A DNA stretch of 35,200 nt from Myxococcales bacterium (GTDB taxonomy: Bacteria; Myxococcota_A; Polyangia; Haliangiales; Haliangiaceae), in contig SXJR01000303.1 in the NCBI GenBank assembly GCA_005779305.1, forward strand, positions 1-35,200. Direction: 5' to 3'. The number at the start of each line of letters is the position of its first letter. Position 1 is the first letter of the stretch. Made by a program: the position numbers and the translations under genes. Of this stretch, positions 22,718 to 30,302 are shown piece after piece. The notes below the pieces were generated by a model. That model saw nothing but the letters and a program-made list of their open reading frames with translations, did no database searches and was not told the origin of the DNA.

Positions 22718-23029
22718 TCAGACCTGCGTGTTCATGAGCTCGCGATAGGCGTCGAGCATCTTGTTCTTCAACGTCGTGGCGTAGCGCAGCGAGACGTTCG
22801 CCTTCTCGGCGGCGATCACGACCTCGTGGATGCCGACCGTCGGATCGGCGGCCGCGAATCGGGCCGCCGCGTCACTGGCGGCGCGTTCGCCGTCGCGCGC
22901 CTGGTCGACCGCCTCGGCCAGGGTCGAGGCAAAGCTGGTCGTGGCGTCGGGGCCGCTGGCCCTGGTCGCGGCACCTGGGCGCTCGATCGTGGCGGGCAGG
23001 CCGATGGGCAGGATCGGCGTCATGGTCAC
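22718..23029 (-). CDS. fliE: FliE, rod-MS ring junction protein
   Basis: FliE is a small exported protein that connects the MS ring to the rod. The 103-residue protein has a variable N-terminal third and a typical C-terminal half: HEVVIAAEKANVSLRYATTL then KMLDAYRELMNTQV, the FliE signature. I chose GTG 23029, which overlaps the flgC stop (GTGA); ATG 23023, two codons in, is equally possible. It is followed by fliF. Confidence 0.95.
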   Translation of the reverse strand: MTMTPILPIGLPATIERPGAATRASGPDATTSFASTLAEAVDQARDGERAASDAAARFAAADPTVGIHEVVIAAEKANVSLRYATTLKNKMLDAYRELMNTQV

Positions 23030-23436
23030 CGTCCGATCCCGAGGGCGCGTTCGGCCATGCTGACCGACGTGGTCAAGGCCGTGACGCCGGCCTCGTACGC
23101 CCGCGACGCGGTGATCATGTCGACCATCTCCTCCACCGGGTTGACGTTGGGATAGGCGACGTAGCCTTGCGCGTCGGCGTCGGGATGCCCGGGATCGTGT
23201 TCCAGGCGCGGCGGCGCCGTGTCGGGCTGGATCGACGTGACCGCGACTCCGTTGATGCCGGCGCCTGCGTTCGGCAGAGGCTGGGACTGGACCACCACGT
23301 CCCGGCGCCGATACGGACCCCCACCGGCGGCGCGTGTCGTCGACGCGTTGGCCAGGTTCGAGGCGGCCACGTTCATGCGGGTGCGCTCGACCGAGAGGCC
23401 GGACGCAGACACTTCCATCGCGGTGAAGAAATCCAC
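23026..23436 (-). CDS. flgC: FlgC, proximal rod protein
   Basis: FlgC is a proximal rod subunit. From GTG 23436 (GGAGA about six bases upstream) it has 136 residues, family length. The N-terminus FFTAMEVSASGLSVERTRM then NVAASNLANASTT is the rod signature. The C-terminus VAYPNVNPVEEMVDMITASR then YEAGV is diagnostic for FlgC. The frame stays open for about 1.7 kb upstream, but that is antisense to the PAS kinase and not part of the gene. It lies 11 bases after flgB. Confidence 0.96.
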   Translation of the reverse strand: MDFFTAMEVSASGLSVERTRMNVAASNLANASTTRAAGGGPYRRRDVVVQSQPLPNAGAGINGVAVTSIQPDTAPPRLEHDPGHPDADAQGYVAYPNVNPVEEMVDMITASRAYEAGVTALTTSVSMAERALGIGR

Positions 23437-23447
23437 GGCGTCTCCGT

Positions 23448-23831
23448 TCAGGTGTTGCCGTCGCTGGCGGCGTAGCGAAGCAGGGCGAGGCGGCGCGAGA
23501 CCAGCTCGGCGCTGGTCGAGTACCGGACCCGGTTGGCGTCGATCTTGGCGAGCTCTCGCTCGAGGGCCACCGCGTTGCCGTCGGGGCCGACCAGCGCGCC
23601 GCCGTCGTCGAAGACGAGCCGACCTTCCGCGGCCGGGCCGGCGGACCGATGTGCGTCGTTGGTCCTCGTCATCGAAGCCGGCGCCGCGACGCCGACCTGG
23701 CGCTCGAGGTCGGCCGGGCGATACCCGGGAGTGTCGAGGTTGGCCACGTTCCCGGCCAGCACCGCGTGGCGGCCGCGGTGGTACGACATGGCGCCCGTCA
23801 GCGCGTCGATGCTGTCGTAGATGCGCGTCAC
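23448..23831 (-). CDS. flgB: FlgB, proximal rod protein
   Basis: FlgB is a proximal rod subunit and the first gene of the rod/MS-ring/hook run. From GTG 23831 it has 127 residues. Residues 4-30 (IYDSIDALTGAMSYHRGRHA) lead into LAGNVANLDTPGYRPADLE, the rod-protein signature with the NxxTPGY core. The start has no visible ribosome site and lies only 14 bases after a sigma-54-type -12 element, so the message may be leaderless. No other start would leave a normal FlgB N-terminus. Confidence 0.95.
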   Translation of the reverse strand: MTRIYDSIDALTGAMSYHRGRHAVLAGNVANLDTPGYRPADLERQVGVAAPASMTRTNDAHRSAGPAAEGRLVFDDGGALVGPDGNAVALERELAKIDANRVRYSTSAELVSRRLALLRYAASDGNT

Positions 23832-23844
23832 GCTGCTGGCATTT

Positions 23845-23859
23845 GCAAGGGTCGCGCCG
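23845..23859 (-). promoter_or_regulatory. Candidate sigma-54 (-24/-12) promoter for flgB operon
   Basis: The minus strand reads CGGCGC-N5-TTGC followed by A. The -12 half is perfect and the GG-N10-GC core is intact; two other bases of the -24 half differ from consensus. The -12 C is 14 bases before the flgB GTG, the same distance as at 28425. It is the weakest of the -24 elements but sits where the eleven-gene operon needs a promoter. Confidence 0.55.
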
Positions 23860-23916
23860 GCCCGGAACCATCGGGAACCTGTGGAGGAGTTCCCGCCCGA
23901 GGTGCCGCTCGTCGGC

Positions 23917-25170
23917 ATGGTTGACACCTTGATCGTGGGGCGAACTGGTCGACCCGAGCTGTTGATGGTGCCGCAGCGGTCCGTTGCCGATTTCGTGTTC
24001 GGCGTGATGTTCGCGTCCGTATCGGACGCGGCGTTCGTGGTGCGGCGATCGGATCGCAGGGTCATGTCCGTCAACGCCCGCCTCGAGGATCTGATCGGCC
24101 GCGTGGCCGGCGACGTCGTCGATGGATCGGCGGCCGGGTTGTTCGCCGAGGACGCCCGCCGCACCGACGACATCCTCGATCGTCCCGGCCGCTACGAGGA
24201 CGTGGCCCTCCGCCAGCTCGACGGGTTCCCGCTCGATGTCGAGCTCACCATCGCCCACGTCGAGCACCCCGAATGGGGGTCGCTCGCGGCCTGTCTGGCC
24301 CGCGATACGGCCGAGCGACGCTCCCTCGAACGCGATCTCATGGCCAAACACAGCGCCCTCTACGCGGCTCACGCCGAGCTGGAGCGCGTGGTCGCCGAGC
24401 TGCGCAGGGCGCAGCTCTCGCTCGAGGAGCGCAACCAGGAGATCTCGCTCCTCGCCGGCCAGGTAGCGCGGGTCGGCTGGCGGGCCGCGGTCGGCGAGCT
24501 CGCCGCCGGCATCGCCCACCACCTCAACAACCCGGTGGGGGCGCTGACCAGCACGCTGCGGACGCTGAGCACGCGGCTCGCCGATCCGGACCCTTCGGGG
24601 CGCGCCGACCTCGTCCAGCTCGTGCAACGGGCGCGCACCGCCGCCGGACGCATCGAGGAGCACGTGGGCGCCGTCGTGCGCCTTCATCGCACCGGTGGGC
24701 TCGACGCCACGCCCCGCTGGCTCGACCTCTCCCACGAGCTCGACACCGCGTTGACCCTGTTCTCCGGGCGCCTCGACGCGATCTCGGTCCGGCGCACCTA
24801 CAGCGGACCACTGGCCGCGCACGTGCCGCAGAACGGGCTCCACCACGTGCTGGGCAACGTCATCGAGAACGCCGTCACCGCGATGCCGACCGGCGGCGAG
24901 CTGAACATCGTCGTCGATCGTCGCGGTGAGACCTGGGTGATCGCGGTCGAGGACACCGGCCGAGGCGTGCCAGCCGAGCTCGAGGCGACCGTGCTCGATC
25001 CCATCGCCGCGGGTCGCGCCGGCGGCCTCGGCCTGGCCACCGCGCAGCGCCTGGCCCGGCTCTGGGGCGGCGACCTGGTCAACCGGCCCTGCAAACATGG
25101 CGCCCGCTTCGAGATCGAGGTCCCCGCCGCGGAGTCCGCGGCCCATCCCAACAGGAAAGAGCTGCGATGA
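23917..25170 (+). CDS. PAS-domain histidine kinase (soluble)
   Basis: A soluble kinase of 417 residues from ATG 23917. A PAS-like domain spans about residues 28-130 (VSDAAFVVRRSDRRVMSVN and a following beta core ending RDTAERR). A coiled coil (about 131-180) links it to a HisKA helix with GELAAGIAHHLNNPVGAL, phospho-acceptor His201. The HATPase has N box GNVIENAVTAMP, G1 EDTGRGVP and G2 GGLGLATAQRLA; the F box is degenerate. The open frame extends upstream to 23821 over flgB on the other strand, so a later start is needed; ATG 23965 is an alternative. It is divergent from flgB and overlaps the next gene by 4 bases, as in NtrB-like kinases partnered with flagellar regulators. Confidence 0.88.
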   Translation: MVDTLIVGRTGRPELLMVPQRSVADFVFGVMFASVSDAAFVVRRSDRRVMSVNARLEDLIGRVAGDVVDGSAAGLFAEDARRTDDILDRPGRYEDVALRQLDGFPLDVELTIAHVEHPEWGSLAACLARDTAERRSLERDLMAKHSALYAAHAELERVVAELRRAQLSLEERNQEISLLAGQVARVGWRAAVGELAAGIAHHLNNPVGALTSTLRTLSTRLADPDPSGRADLVQLVQRARTAAGRIEEHVGAVVRLHRTGGLDATPRWLDLSHELDTALTLFSGRLDAISVRRTYSGPLAAHVPQNGLHHVLGNVIENAVTAMPTGGELNIVVDRRGETWVIAVEDTGRGVPAELEATVLDPIAAGRAGGLGLATAQRLARLWGGDLVNRPCKHGARFEIEVPAAESAAHPNRKELR

Positions 25171-26594
25171 ACGACGTCTCCATCCTGGTGGTCGACGACG
25201 ACGACGATGTCCGCGAGGCCCTCCTCGACGAACTCTCCCCTCACTACGTCGTCACGAGCGCGTCGTGCGGCGAGGAGGCCTTCGCGCTCCTGAGCGCGAA
25301 CCGCTTCGACGTGGTGATCTCGGATCTGCGGATGCCCGACCACGACGGGATCGAGGTCCTGGACTTCGCCCAGGTCCAGCAGCACGGCATCGTCCGCATC
25401 CTGCTCACCGGGTATCTCGACGACCGCGCCCACGCCGCGCTCATGGTGCCTGGTGCGCCCTACAAGGTAGGCAAGCCCTGGCACGACGAGATCGAGGTGG
25501 TGCTCCGCCGTGCCCTCGAGCAGCGGGAACGGACCCGCGCCCTCACCGCGTCGCTCGAGGCCGCGTTCAGCCTCAACGACGTCGAGGCCGCGCTGCGGGC
25601 GGCCGGCACGCTGGAGGAGCTGGGCGAGCTCCTGGTGCTCCGGGCAGCGACGATCGTCGGCGTGACCGAGTGCGCGGCGATCCTCGACGGCCGCGTGGTC
25701 GCCGGCCAGTTGCCCCCGGTGGGCGCCTCGGGATGGCGCGTGACCCTGCCCATCGACATCGGTGCCCGCCTCTGCCTGGTCGCGCGCGGCGACGAGGTCG
25801 ATGCCCATGAGCTGCTGTCGCACCTGGCGCGTCGCGCCCAGCGCCAGGGTGGCGTGCTTACCGGCCAGGCGGCCACGCACGCGGCGCGGCCGCGGCGGTC
25901 ACGCGTGGAGGAGCTGATGCGCCAGGCCATGCTGGGCGCGATGGCGGGCGCGGTGATCCACGACATCGCCGGCATCCTGCAGGGTATCGACGGCGCGTTG
26001 CTCACGCTCACCGGGCTGGCTGCGGAGCGCAACGACCTCGAGTTGCTCGCCGTCACCGAGGATGTCGCGGCCGCCGGAAACGAAGCGGTCGAGCTGTTCG
26101 TGGCCATGCGCCGGCTGATGCGTGAAGGCAAGCCGGCCGTGCGCGACGTCTGCGTCAGCGACCTCGTTCGCCGCGCCGTGGTCCAGGCCGGTGCCGTGGT
26201 GCGCGCCCGGGCCGCGCTGCGCGTCGCCGAGTTGCCCGACATCTCGGTGTTCGCCGCCGAGCCGCTGGTGGTGCAGGTCCTCACCGCGGTGCTGCGCAAC
26301 GCCGCCGCCGCCTCGCCCGACGGCCGAACCGGCGCGGTCGACGTGGAGGTCCGTGCCGACGGCGACCGCGTCTTGTTCGTCATCACCGACGATGGCCCGG
26401 GCGTCGCAGCCGACATCGCCGAGGGGATGTTCGAGCCGCATCTGTGGCAACGCCCCGAGGGGGTTGGCGCCGGCCTCGCGATCGCGGCCTACGCGTTGCG
26501 ACTGCAAGGCGGCGCGATCTCGTATCGGCGCGCGCCGGGCCGGGGGGCCAGCTTCATCGTCTCGCTGCCGCGCGTCGCCACGCCCGTGACGTGA
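25167..26594 (+). CDS. Receiver - linker - histidine-kinase-like hybrid
   Basis: A 475-residue hybrid with an N-terminal receiver: acidic run at D10-D14, phospho-acceptor Asp53 in DVVISDLRMPDHDG, Thr81 in LLTGY and Lys103 in VGKPW. A short coiled coil (about 115-130) and a central domain of unclear type (about 140-240) follow. The kinase half has a degenerate H box, GAVIHDIAGILQGI with His265, so the Glu/Asn-Pro of standard H boxes is missing. The HATPase is recognisable: N box VLRNAAAASP, G1 DDGPGVAAD, G2 GVGAGLAIAAYAL. It is probably phosphorylated by the upstream PAS kinase. It may act as a kinase, a phosphatase or only an ATP-sensing scaffold. Confidence 0.87.
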   Translation: MNDVSILVVDDDDDVREALLDELSPHYVVTSASCGEEAFALLSANRFDVVISDLRMPDHDGIEVLDFAQVQQHGIVRILLTGYLDDRAHAALMVPGAPYKVGKPWHDEIEVVLRRALEQRERTRALTASLEAAFSLNDVEAALRAAGTLEELGELLVLRAATIVGVTECAAILDGRVVAGQLPPVGASGWRVTLPIDIGARLCLVARGDEVDAHELLSHLARRAQRQGGVLTGQAATHAARPRRSRVEELMRQAMLGAMAGAVIHDIAGILQGIDGALLTLTGLAAERNDLELLAVTEDVAAAGNEAVELFVAMRRLMREGKPAVRDVCVSDLVRRAVVQAGAVVRARAALRVAELPDISVFAAEPLVVQVLTAVLRNAAAASPDGRTGAVDVEVRADGDRVLFVITDDGPGVAADIAEGMFEPHLWQRPEGVGAGLAIAAYALRLQGGAISYRRAPGRGASFIVSLPRVATPVT

Positions 26595-26623
26595 CGTGAT
26601 CCAAACCAGGGCAGGGCGGCCGC

Positions 26624-27526
26624 TCACCCGTCGAGCAGGTCGAGGAACGGCCGCGATCGTTCGAGCTGGGCCATGACCCGACGATGGAGCCCGTCCATGC
26701 TCTGGTTGCTCAGCCCGAGCGCATCGAGCAGTTGCCGGGTCCGCGGATCCTCGGGCCGCTCGCACTCCGCGACTCCGGCCGAGGCGACCGCCGCCGATGC
26801 CGTCAGGTCGGACACGGCGATGATCTCGGCGCTGACGCGGAACGCGGAGGTGATCCGGTCTCGGAAGGCCGGATCGAGCACCGCGTGGTGGGCCTCGATC
26901 GGCACCGTGAGGCTGGCCGGGAGCTTCCACCGCCGCGCCAGATCGGCGCCGACGCGGTCGTGGGTCGGCAGGCCTGCCCGCTGCTCGGCCTGGGTCGACG
27001 TGATCCCTTCGTCCCTCTGGAAGTTGACCGCCATCAGGAAGGCGTCCGGCGACACCTTGGCGAGCGCGATCTTGCCCATGTCGTGCAGCAGCCCGGCGGT
27101 GAACATCGCACCCGGATCCGGGTGGCGGACATCCTCGGCGAGCACGCGAGCGGTGGCTGCCACCGCGAGCGAGTGCAGCCACAGCGGCCGCGGGTCGAAC
27201 GCAGCGCCCTTCGGCGTCTTCAAGGTGTCCAGGACCGAGACGCTGAGCACGAGCTGGTAGATCGTGTTGAAACCGACGAACGGAATCGCCTTGGCGATGT
27301 CGGTGACTCCGCCCGGGATTCCGAAGTACGCGGAGTTGACCAGGCGAAGCAGCTTGGCCGAGAGGCTGGGGTCGGAGCCGAGCAGCTCGGCGACGTCACG
27401 GATCGAAGAGCGGCGGGAATGGAGGACCTCGCCCAGGCGCAGCGCGACCACCGGCAGGGTTGGCAGGCTGTCGAGGTGTTGCGTCAACCTGGTCTGGTGA
27501 TCGAGCGCAGGTGCTGGCATCGACAT
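26624..27526 (-). CDS. HDOD domain signalling protein
   Basis: A 300-residue HDOD protein, the third in the window. It has LDSLPTLPVVALRLGEVLHS at the N-terminus, then DPSLSAKLLRLVNSAYFG, AIPFVGFNTIYQLVLS and an intact HD motif in AGLLHDMGKIAL, so hydrolase-type metal ligands may be kept. Start at ATG 27526 with GGAGA six bases upstream. The start lies inside the last 43 bases of the lipoprotein gene on the same strand, in a different frame, so the two are in one operon and translation may be coupled. It is convergent with the hybrid kinase, 29 bases away. Confidence 0.9.
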   Translation of the reverse strand: MSMPAPALDHQTRLTQHLDSLPTLPVVALRLGEVLHSRRSSIRDVAELLGSDPSLSAKLLRLVNSAYFGIPGGVTDIAKAIPFVGFNTIYQLVLSVSVLDTLKTPKGAAFDPRPLWLHSLAVAATARVLAEDVRHPDPGAMFTAGLLHDMGKIALAKVSPDAFLMAVNFQRDEGITSTQAEQRAGLPTHDRVGADLARRWKLPASLTVPIEAHHAVLDPAFRDRITSAFRVSAEIIAVSDLTASAAVASAGVAECERPEDPRTRQLLDALGLSNQSMDGLHRRVMAQLERSRPFLDLLDG

Positions 27527-27927
27527 GAGATCTCCGGGGTGAGGGGCTCCTGCGACGGAGCTCGCTCGGGCACAGGGACAGCGTCGGTGGCTGCGTCGAT
27601 CGGGGCGTCGCTCGGGGTGGCGTCGCTCGGGGTGGCGTCCTCGGGGGCGTCGCCCGGGCTGGCGTCGCTCGAGGTGGCGTCGGTGATGTCGGCCGCGTCG
27701 GTGGCGTCGGTGGCGGCATCAGGCTCGGCGCCGGCGTCGGTCTCGGCGCCGGCGTCGTCCTCGGTACCGGCGTCGTCCTCGGTTCCGGCGGTGGCCGACG
27801 CGCAAGCGCCACCCGGCCCGCAGGTCAGCCCGCTCGCGCAGTCGCTGTTGCGAACGCACGGCGCGTCGCAGGCGGCCAGCACGGCCGTCAACAACCAGGC
27901 GGCCGCCGCTTGGAGCTCAGCTCGCAT
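27484..27927 (-). CDS. Cys/Asp-rich lipoprotein of unknown function
   Basis: A 147-residue predicted lipoprotein. The signal runs to LLTAVLAACDA, lipobox Cys20. The mature N-terminus has the pattern CDAPCVRNSDCASGLTCGPG plus a sixth Cys, common in myxobacterial surface lipoproteins. Residues about 48-115 are an Asp/Ala/Thr/Ser/Pro low-complexity stretch (repeats such as GTEDDAG), then a basic tail with CRCQH. The acidic segment suggests a flexible, extended surface or periplasmic spacer. It overlaps the outer-membrane-type protein by 11 bases upstream and the HDOD gene by 43 bases downstream. I do not recognise a specific family. Confidence 0.75.
   Translation of the reverse strand: MRAELQAAAAWLLTAVLAACDAPCVRNSDCASGLTCGPGGACASATAGTEDDAGTEDDAGAETDAGAEPDAATDATDAADITDATSSDASPGDAPEDATPSDATPSDAPIDAATDAVPVPERAPSQEPLTPEISCRCQHLRSITRPG
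27596..27800. repeat. Degenerate GC-rich repeats in lipoprotein gene
   Basis: Imperfect copies of units such as GGCGTCGCTCGGGGT and GGCGTCGGTCTCGGC that encode the Asp/Ala-rich stretch. The units are multiples of three, so copy-number change would keep the frame. Confidence 0.6.
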
Positions 27928-28411
27928 CGAAGATCACGCCCAGGCCGACCAGCAGCTGCAACACCGCGGATCCCGAAGGTAGATCGGTGCCGCCCACCAG
28001 GACGTTCGCCGTGAGATCGACGCAGATCCGCGAGCCGGCGAGTGGCCGGCACGAGCCGCCGCCCGCCGCCGCACCCCAGATCGTGTACGGGGTGACCACC
28101 GCGACCACGCCCGCGCGCAGGCGGACATCATCGCGCGGCGTCAGCGTGAGCCCTGCTTCCCCACCGGCGCCGGTCCGATCGAGAGTCTCGACGAGGAGCC
28201 CGGCGTGCGCGCTGATTCGAGGTTGGTCTCGCACCGCGAGCGCCGCGGCGGCGGTCAGCACCAGTGGTGAGCCGCGGACGGTCGCGCGCCCGGATCCCCC
28301 GCCCGCCGCCAGTCCATACGCGAGGCGCACCTCCGCGGTGGCGAGGCCTGGCTCCGCGCTCGCGGGCGCGACGGACAGCAGGAGGAGCGAGGGCACCACG
28401 AGGGAGCGCAC
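27917..28411 (-). CDS. Small outer-membrane-type or periplasmic beta protein, unknown
   Basis: A 164-residue secreted protein. The signal peptide covers residues 1-19 (VPSLLLLSVAPASAEP). The mature part is rich in alternating hydrophobic residues and Gly (ATAEVRLAYGLAAGGGSG, ISAHAGLLVETL, VRLRAGVVAVVTPY, VLQLLVGLGVIF), which fits an eight-stranded barrel or a beta sandwich; two Cys (in GGGSCRPLAGSRICVD) could pair. I do not recognise a family. GTG 28411 is chosen because it matches the signal peptide; a perfect sigma-54 site ends 14 bases upstream. It heads the operon with the lipoprotein and HDOD genes, between the motor genes and flgB. Confidence 0.72.
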   Translation of the reverse strand: MRSLVVPSLLLLSVAPASAEPGLATAEVRLAYGLAAGGGSGRATVRGSPLVLTAAAALAVRDQPRISAHAGLLVETLDRTGAGGEAGLTLTPRDDVRLRAGVVAVVTPYTIWGAAAGGGSCRPLAGSRICVDLTANVLVGGTDLPSGSAVLQLLVGLGVIFDAS

Positions 28412-28424
28412 GAGGCCAACGTCA

Positions 28425-28439
28425 GCAACGCTCGTGCCA
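28425..28439 (-). promoter_or_regulatory. Consensus sigma-54 (-24/-12) promoter
   Basis: The minus strand reads TGGCAC-N5-TTGC, a perfect match to the RpoN consensus, including the G after the -24 half. The -12 C is 14 bases before the GTG of the outer-membrane-type gene. It is the best promoter of its class in the window. Confidence 0.8.
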
Positions 28440-28501
28440 CGCCCGAGGCGAACCGGTCTCGTCGCTTGCGCGGTCGCTGTCGGCCATCCTGGCGGCGATC
28501 G

Positions 28502-29320
28502 TCAATGGCCACCACGCACCGGGATCGTGGCCTCGGGGGCGACGGCAGGGGGGCGGTAGCGCAGCAACACCGACAGGCGCCGGTTGCGGGCCGCGAAGGG
28601 GTCGGGGTCGAGCGGGGTCGCCGCGCCCCGGCCGATCACGCCAACGACGCGCTGGGGCGCCACGCCCGCACCCTCCAGGATCTTCCGGGCGGCCGCGGCT
28701 CGATCGAACGACAGCTCCCAGTTGGTCATCGGAGTGCCCGCCGCGAACGGACGCGCGTCGGTGTGGCCGTGGATCTCGATGGTCTCGGTCCGCGCCGCCA
28801 GAACCGGCGCGAGGCCCTCCAGGAACTCGATCAGCCCAGGCTTGAGGCGCGCCGATGACAGGTCGAAGAGCAGGCCGTCGTGGCCGTCCTCGTCGACGAT
28901 CTCGATCAGGATCCCGTCGTCGGTGGCGACGACACGCACCCGCGCTGCGATGTCCGCGAGCTGGATGTGGTTCTCCGCGACGTGCTCGATCGCGTCGCGC
29001 AGGCTCTTGATGTCCTCCTGCAGGGAGGCGTCGTCGGGTGGGGGAGGCGCGGGCGCCTTCTCGATGATGGAAGGAACCTGCTGTGCGCCGCCGTTCATCG
29101 CCAGGTCACCGTCGGGGAGGATGCCGGTCCGGAAGTACTGCGAGATCTCCTCGCGCGACTTCTGGTCGGTCGACGCCAGCAGCCAGAGCACCATGAACAG
29201 GGCCATCATGGCGGTGACGAAGTCAGCGTAGGCGATCTTCCAGGCGCCGCCGTGGTGTCCATGGCCGGCGACCTTCTTGACGATGCGGCGGCGTCCCGGG
29301 GTCGGCGGAGCAGGAGGCAC
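28502..29320 (-). CDS. motB: MotB, flagellar stator protein
   Basis: MotB is the peptidoglycan-anchored stator half. The 272-residue protein has a basic N-terminus, one membrane helix at about 30-50 with the ion-binding Asp33 in AYADFVTAMMALFMVLWLL, a plug/linker with Pro-rich APAPPPPDD, and an OmpA-like domain (about 140-255) with IEIHGHTDARPF, NWELSFDRAAAARKIL and ARNRRLSVLLRY. The start is GTG 29320, one base after the motA stop, with AAGGGGA upstream. All key residues are present, so the stator should work. Its stop is 90 bases before the sigma-54-driven operon. Confidence 0.97.
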   Translation of the reverse strand: MPPAPPTPGRRRIVKKVAGHGHHGGAWKIAYADFVTAMMALFMVLWLLASTDQKSREEISQYFRTGILPDGDLAMNGGAQQVPSIIEKAPAPPPPDDASLQEDIKSLRDAIEHVAENHIQLADIAARVRVVATDDGILIEIVDEDGHDGLLFDLSSARLKPGLIEFLEGLAPVLAARTETIEIHGHTDARPFAAGTPMTNWELSFDRAAAARKILEGAGVAPQRVVGVIGRGAATPLDPDPFAARNRRLSVLLRYRPPAVAPEATIPVRGGH

Positions 29321-29321
29321 G

Positions 29322-30176
29322 TCAGGTCCCCTTCAGGCTTTGCAGCGCCTTGTCCAGCTCCTGAAACGTCGGCCTCTCGTCCGGGAAGATCATCTTGCGA
29401 CCGAACTCGATGGCGGTCGCCGGCGCGGCGCCGCGCATCACCGCGATCACACTCGCCTTGATCGCCTCGAGGTAGCGACGGTGGTGGACTTCCTGGATCT
29501 CGCACGCGGTGACGAGCGGCGAGACGATCCCGTACGACATGAGGATGCCCAGGAAGGTGCCGACCAGCGCCGCGGCGATGTGGTGGCCGATCACGGCCGG
29601 TGGTGCGTCCATGTGGCCCATGGTGACGATCACGCCGAGCACGGCGGCGACGATCCCGATCCCTGGCAAGGCGTCGCTGACGGTTCGAACCAGGCCGCCG
29701 GCGAGGTGGTTCACCTTGTCGAACGTGTCGAGCTCCGCGTCGAGCAAGGCGTCGAGGTCGTCGGCGGCCACGCCGTTGGCCATGTGCTGGAGCGCCTCGG
29801 CGAGGAAGGTGCAATAGGTGTCGTTCTTCGCCACGTAGGGGTATCGACGGATGATGTCGCTCTTCTGCGGCTCGGCCGCGTGCGGTTCGAGCGCCAGCAC
29901 ACCCTGCCGCCGGGCGAGCATGAAGAGCTCGTATTCCAGCTTGAGGAGGTCGAGGTAGTCCTTCTTCTTCGGGATGGTGTCCTTGAAGGCCAGCGAAAAC
30001 ACGTGCTTGACGCGCGCCTTCATCTGGCCCGGCGTCGAGATCACCAGCGTGCCGATGGCCGCTCCGACGATCACGACCAGCTCGGGCGGCTGGACCAGGA
30101 TGCCGGTCTGGCCTCCCGCCATCATGAAGCCGCCGATGACGCAACCCATGACGACGAGGATTCCTAGGATGACCAT
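29322..30176 (-). CDS. motA: MotA, flagellar stator protein
   Basis: MotA is the ion-channel and torque half of the stator. At 284 residues it has family length. It has four membrane segments (about 1-20, 30-50, 165-185, 195-215) with a large cytoplasmic loop carrying FKDTIPKKKDYLDLLKLEYE and charged residues that contact FliG. The conserved channel helices include LPGIGIVAAVLGVIVTMG and GHHIAAALVGTFLGIL. The GHHIAAALVGTF form is closer to proton-type MotA than to PomA. It is followed after one base by motB. A sigma-28-type promoter lies 12 bases before the ATG. Confidence 0.97.
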   Translation of the reverse strand: MVILGILVVMGCVIGGFMMAGGQTGILVQPPELVVIVGAAIGTLVISTPGQMKARVKHVFSLAFKDTIPKKKDYLDLLKLEYELFMLARRQGVLALEPHAAEPQKSDIIRRYPYVAKNDTYCTFLAEALQHMANGVAADDLDALLDAELDTFDKVNHLAGGLVRTVSDALPGIGIVAAVLGVIVTMGHMDAPPAVIGHHIAAALVGTFLGILMSYGIVSPLVTACEIQEVHHRRYLEAIKASVIAVMRGAAPATAIEFGRKMIFPDERPTFQELDKALQSLKGT

Positions 30177-30187
30177 GGCTCCCAGAT

Positions 30188-30214
30188 GTATCGGCCGCCG
30201 CCAACCGCTGTTCA
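30188..30214 (-). promoter_or_regulatory. Candidate sigma-28 (FliA) promoter for motA-motB
   Basis: The minus strand reads TGAA-N15-GCCGATAC. The FliA consensus is TAAA-N15-GCCGATAA, so spacing is exact and only two bases differ. It is 11 bases from the end of the -10 to the motA ATG, giving a leader of about 5 bases. Stator genes are late (FliA-class) genes in many bacteria. Confidence 0.65.
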
Positions 30215-30238
30215 GCTCGCCGGCCCGGATCGCTGAAC
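30210..30238. repeat. Inverted repeat upstream of motA
   Basis: GTTCAGC (30210-30216) and GCTGAAC (30232-30238) form a perfect 7-base inverted repeat with a 15-base spacer. The left arm covers the -35 of the motA promoter candidate. It could be an operator or chance; it also lies 65 bases before the DUF362 gene on the other strand. Confidence 0.5.
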
Positions 30239-30302
30239 GGGTCGATGACCCGGAGGAGCCCCAGCCTCGCTAACACTTCCGGCGCTCGTTCGTCCTTTGG
30301 CC

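Noticed and set aside
23821-23916. Extending the PAS kinase to the ATG at 23821
   Set aside because: It would cover the flgB start and its promoter on the other strand, and the extra residues have no domain.
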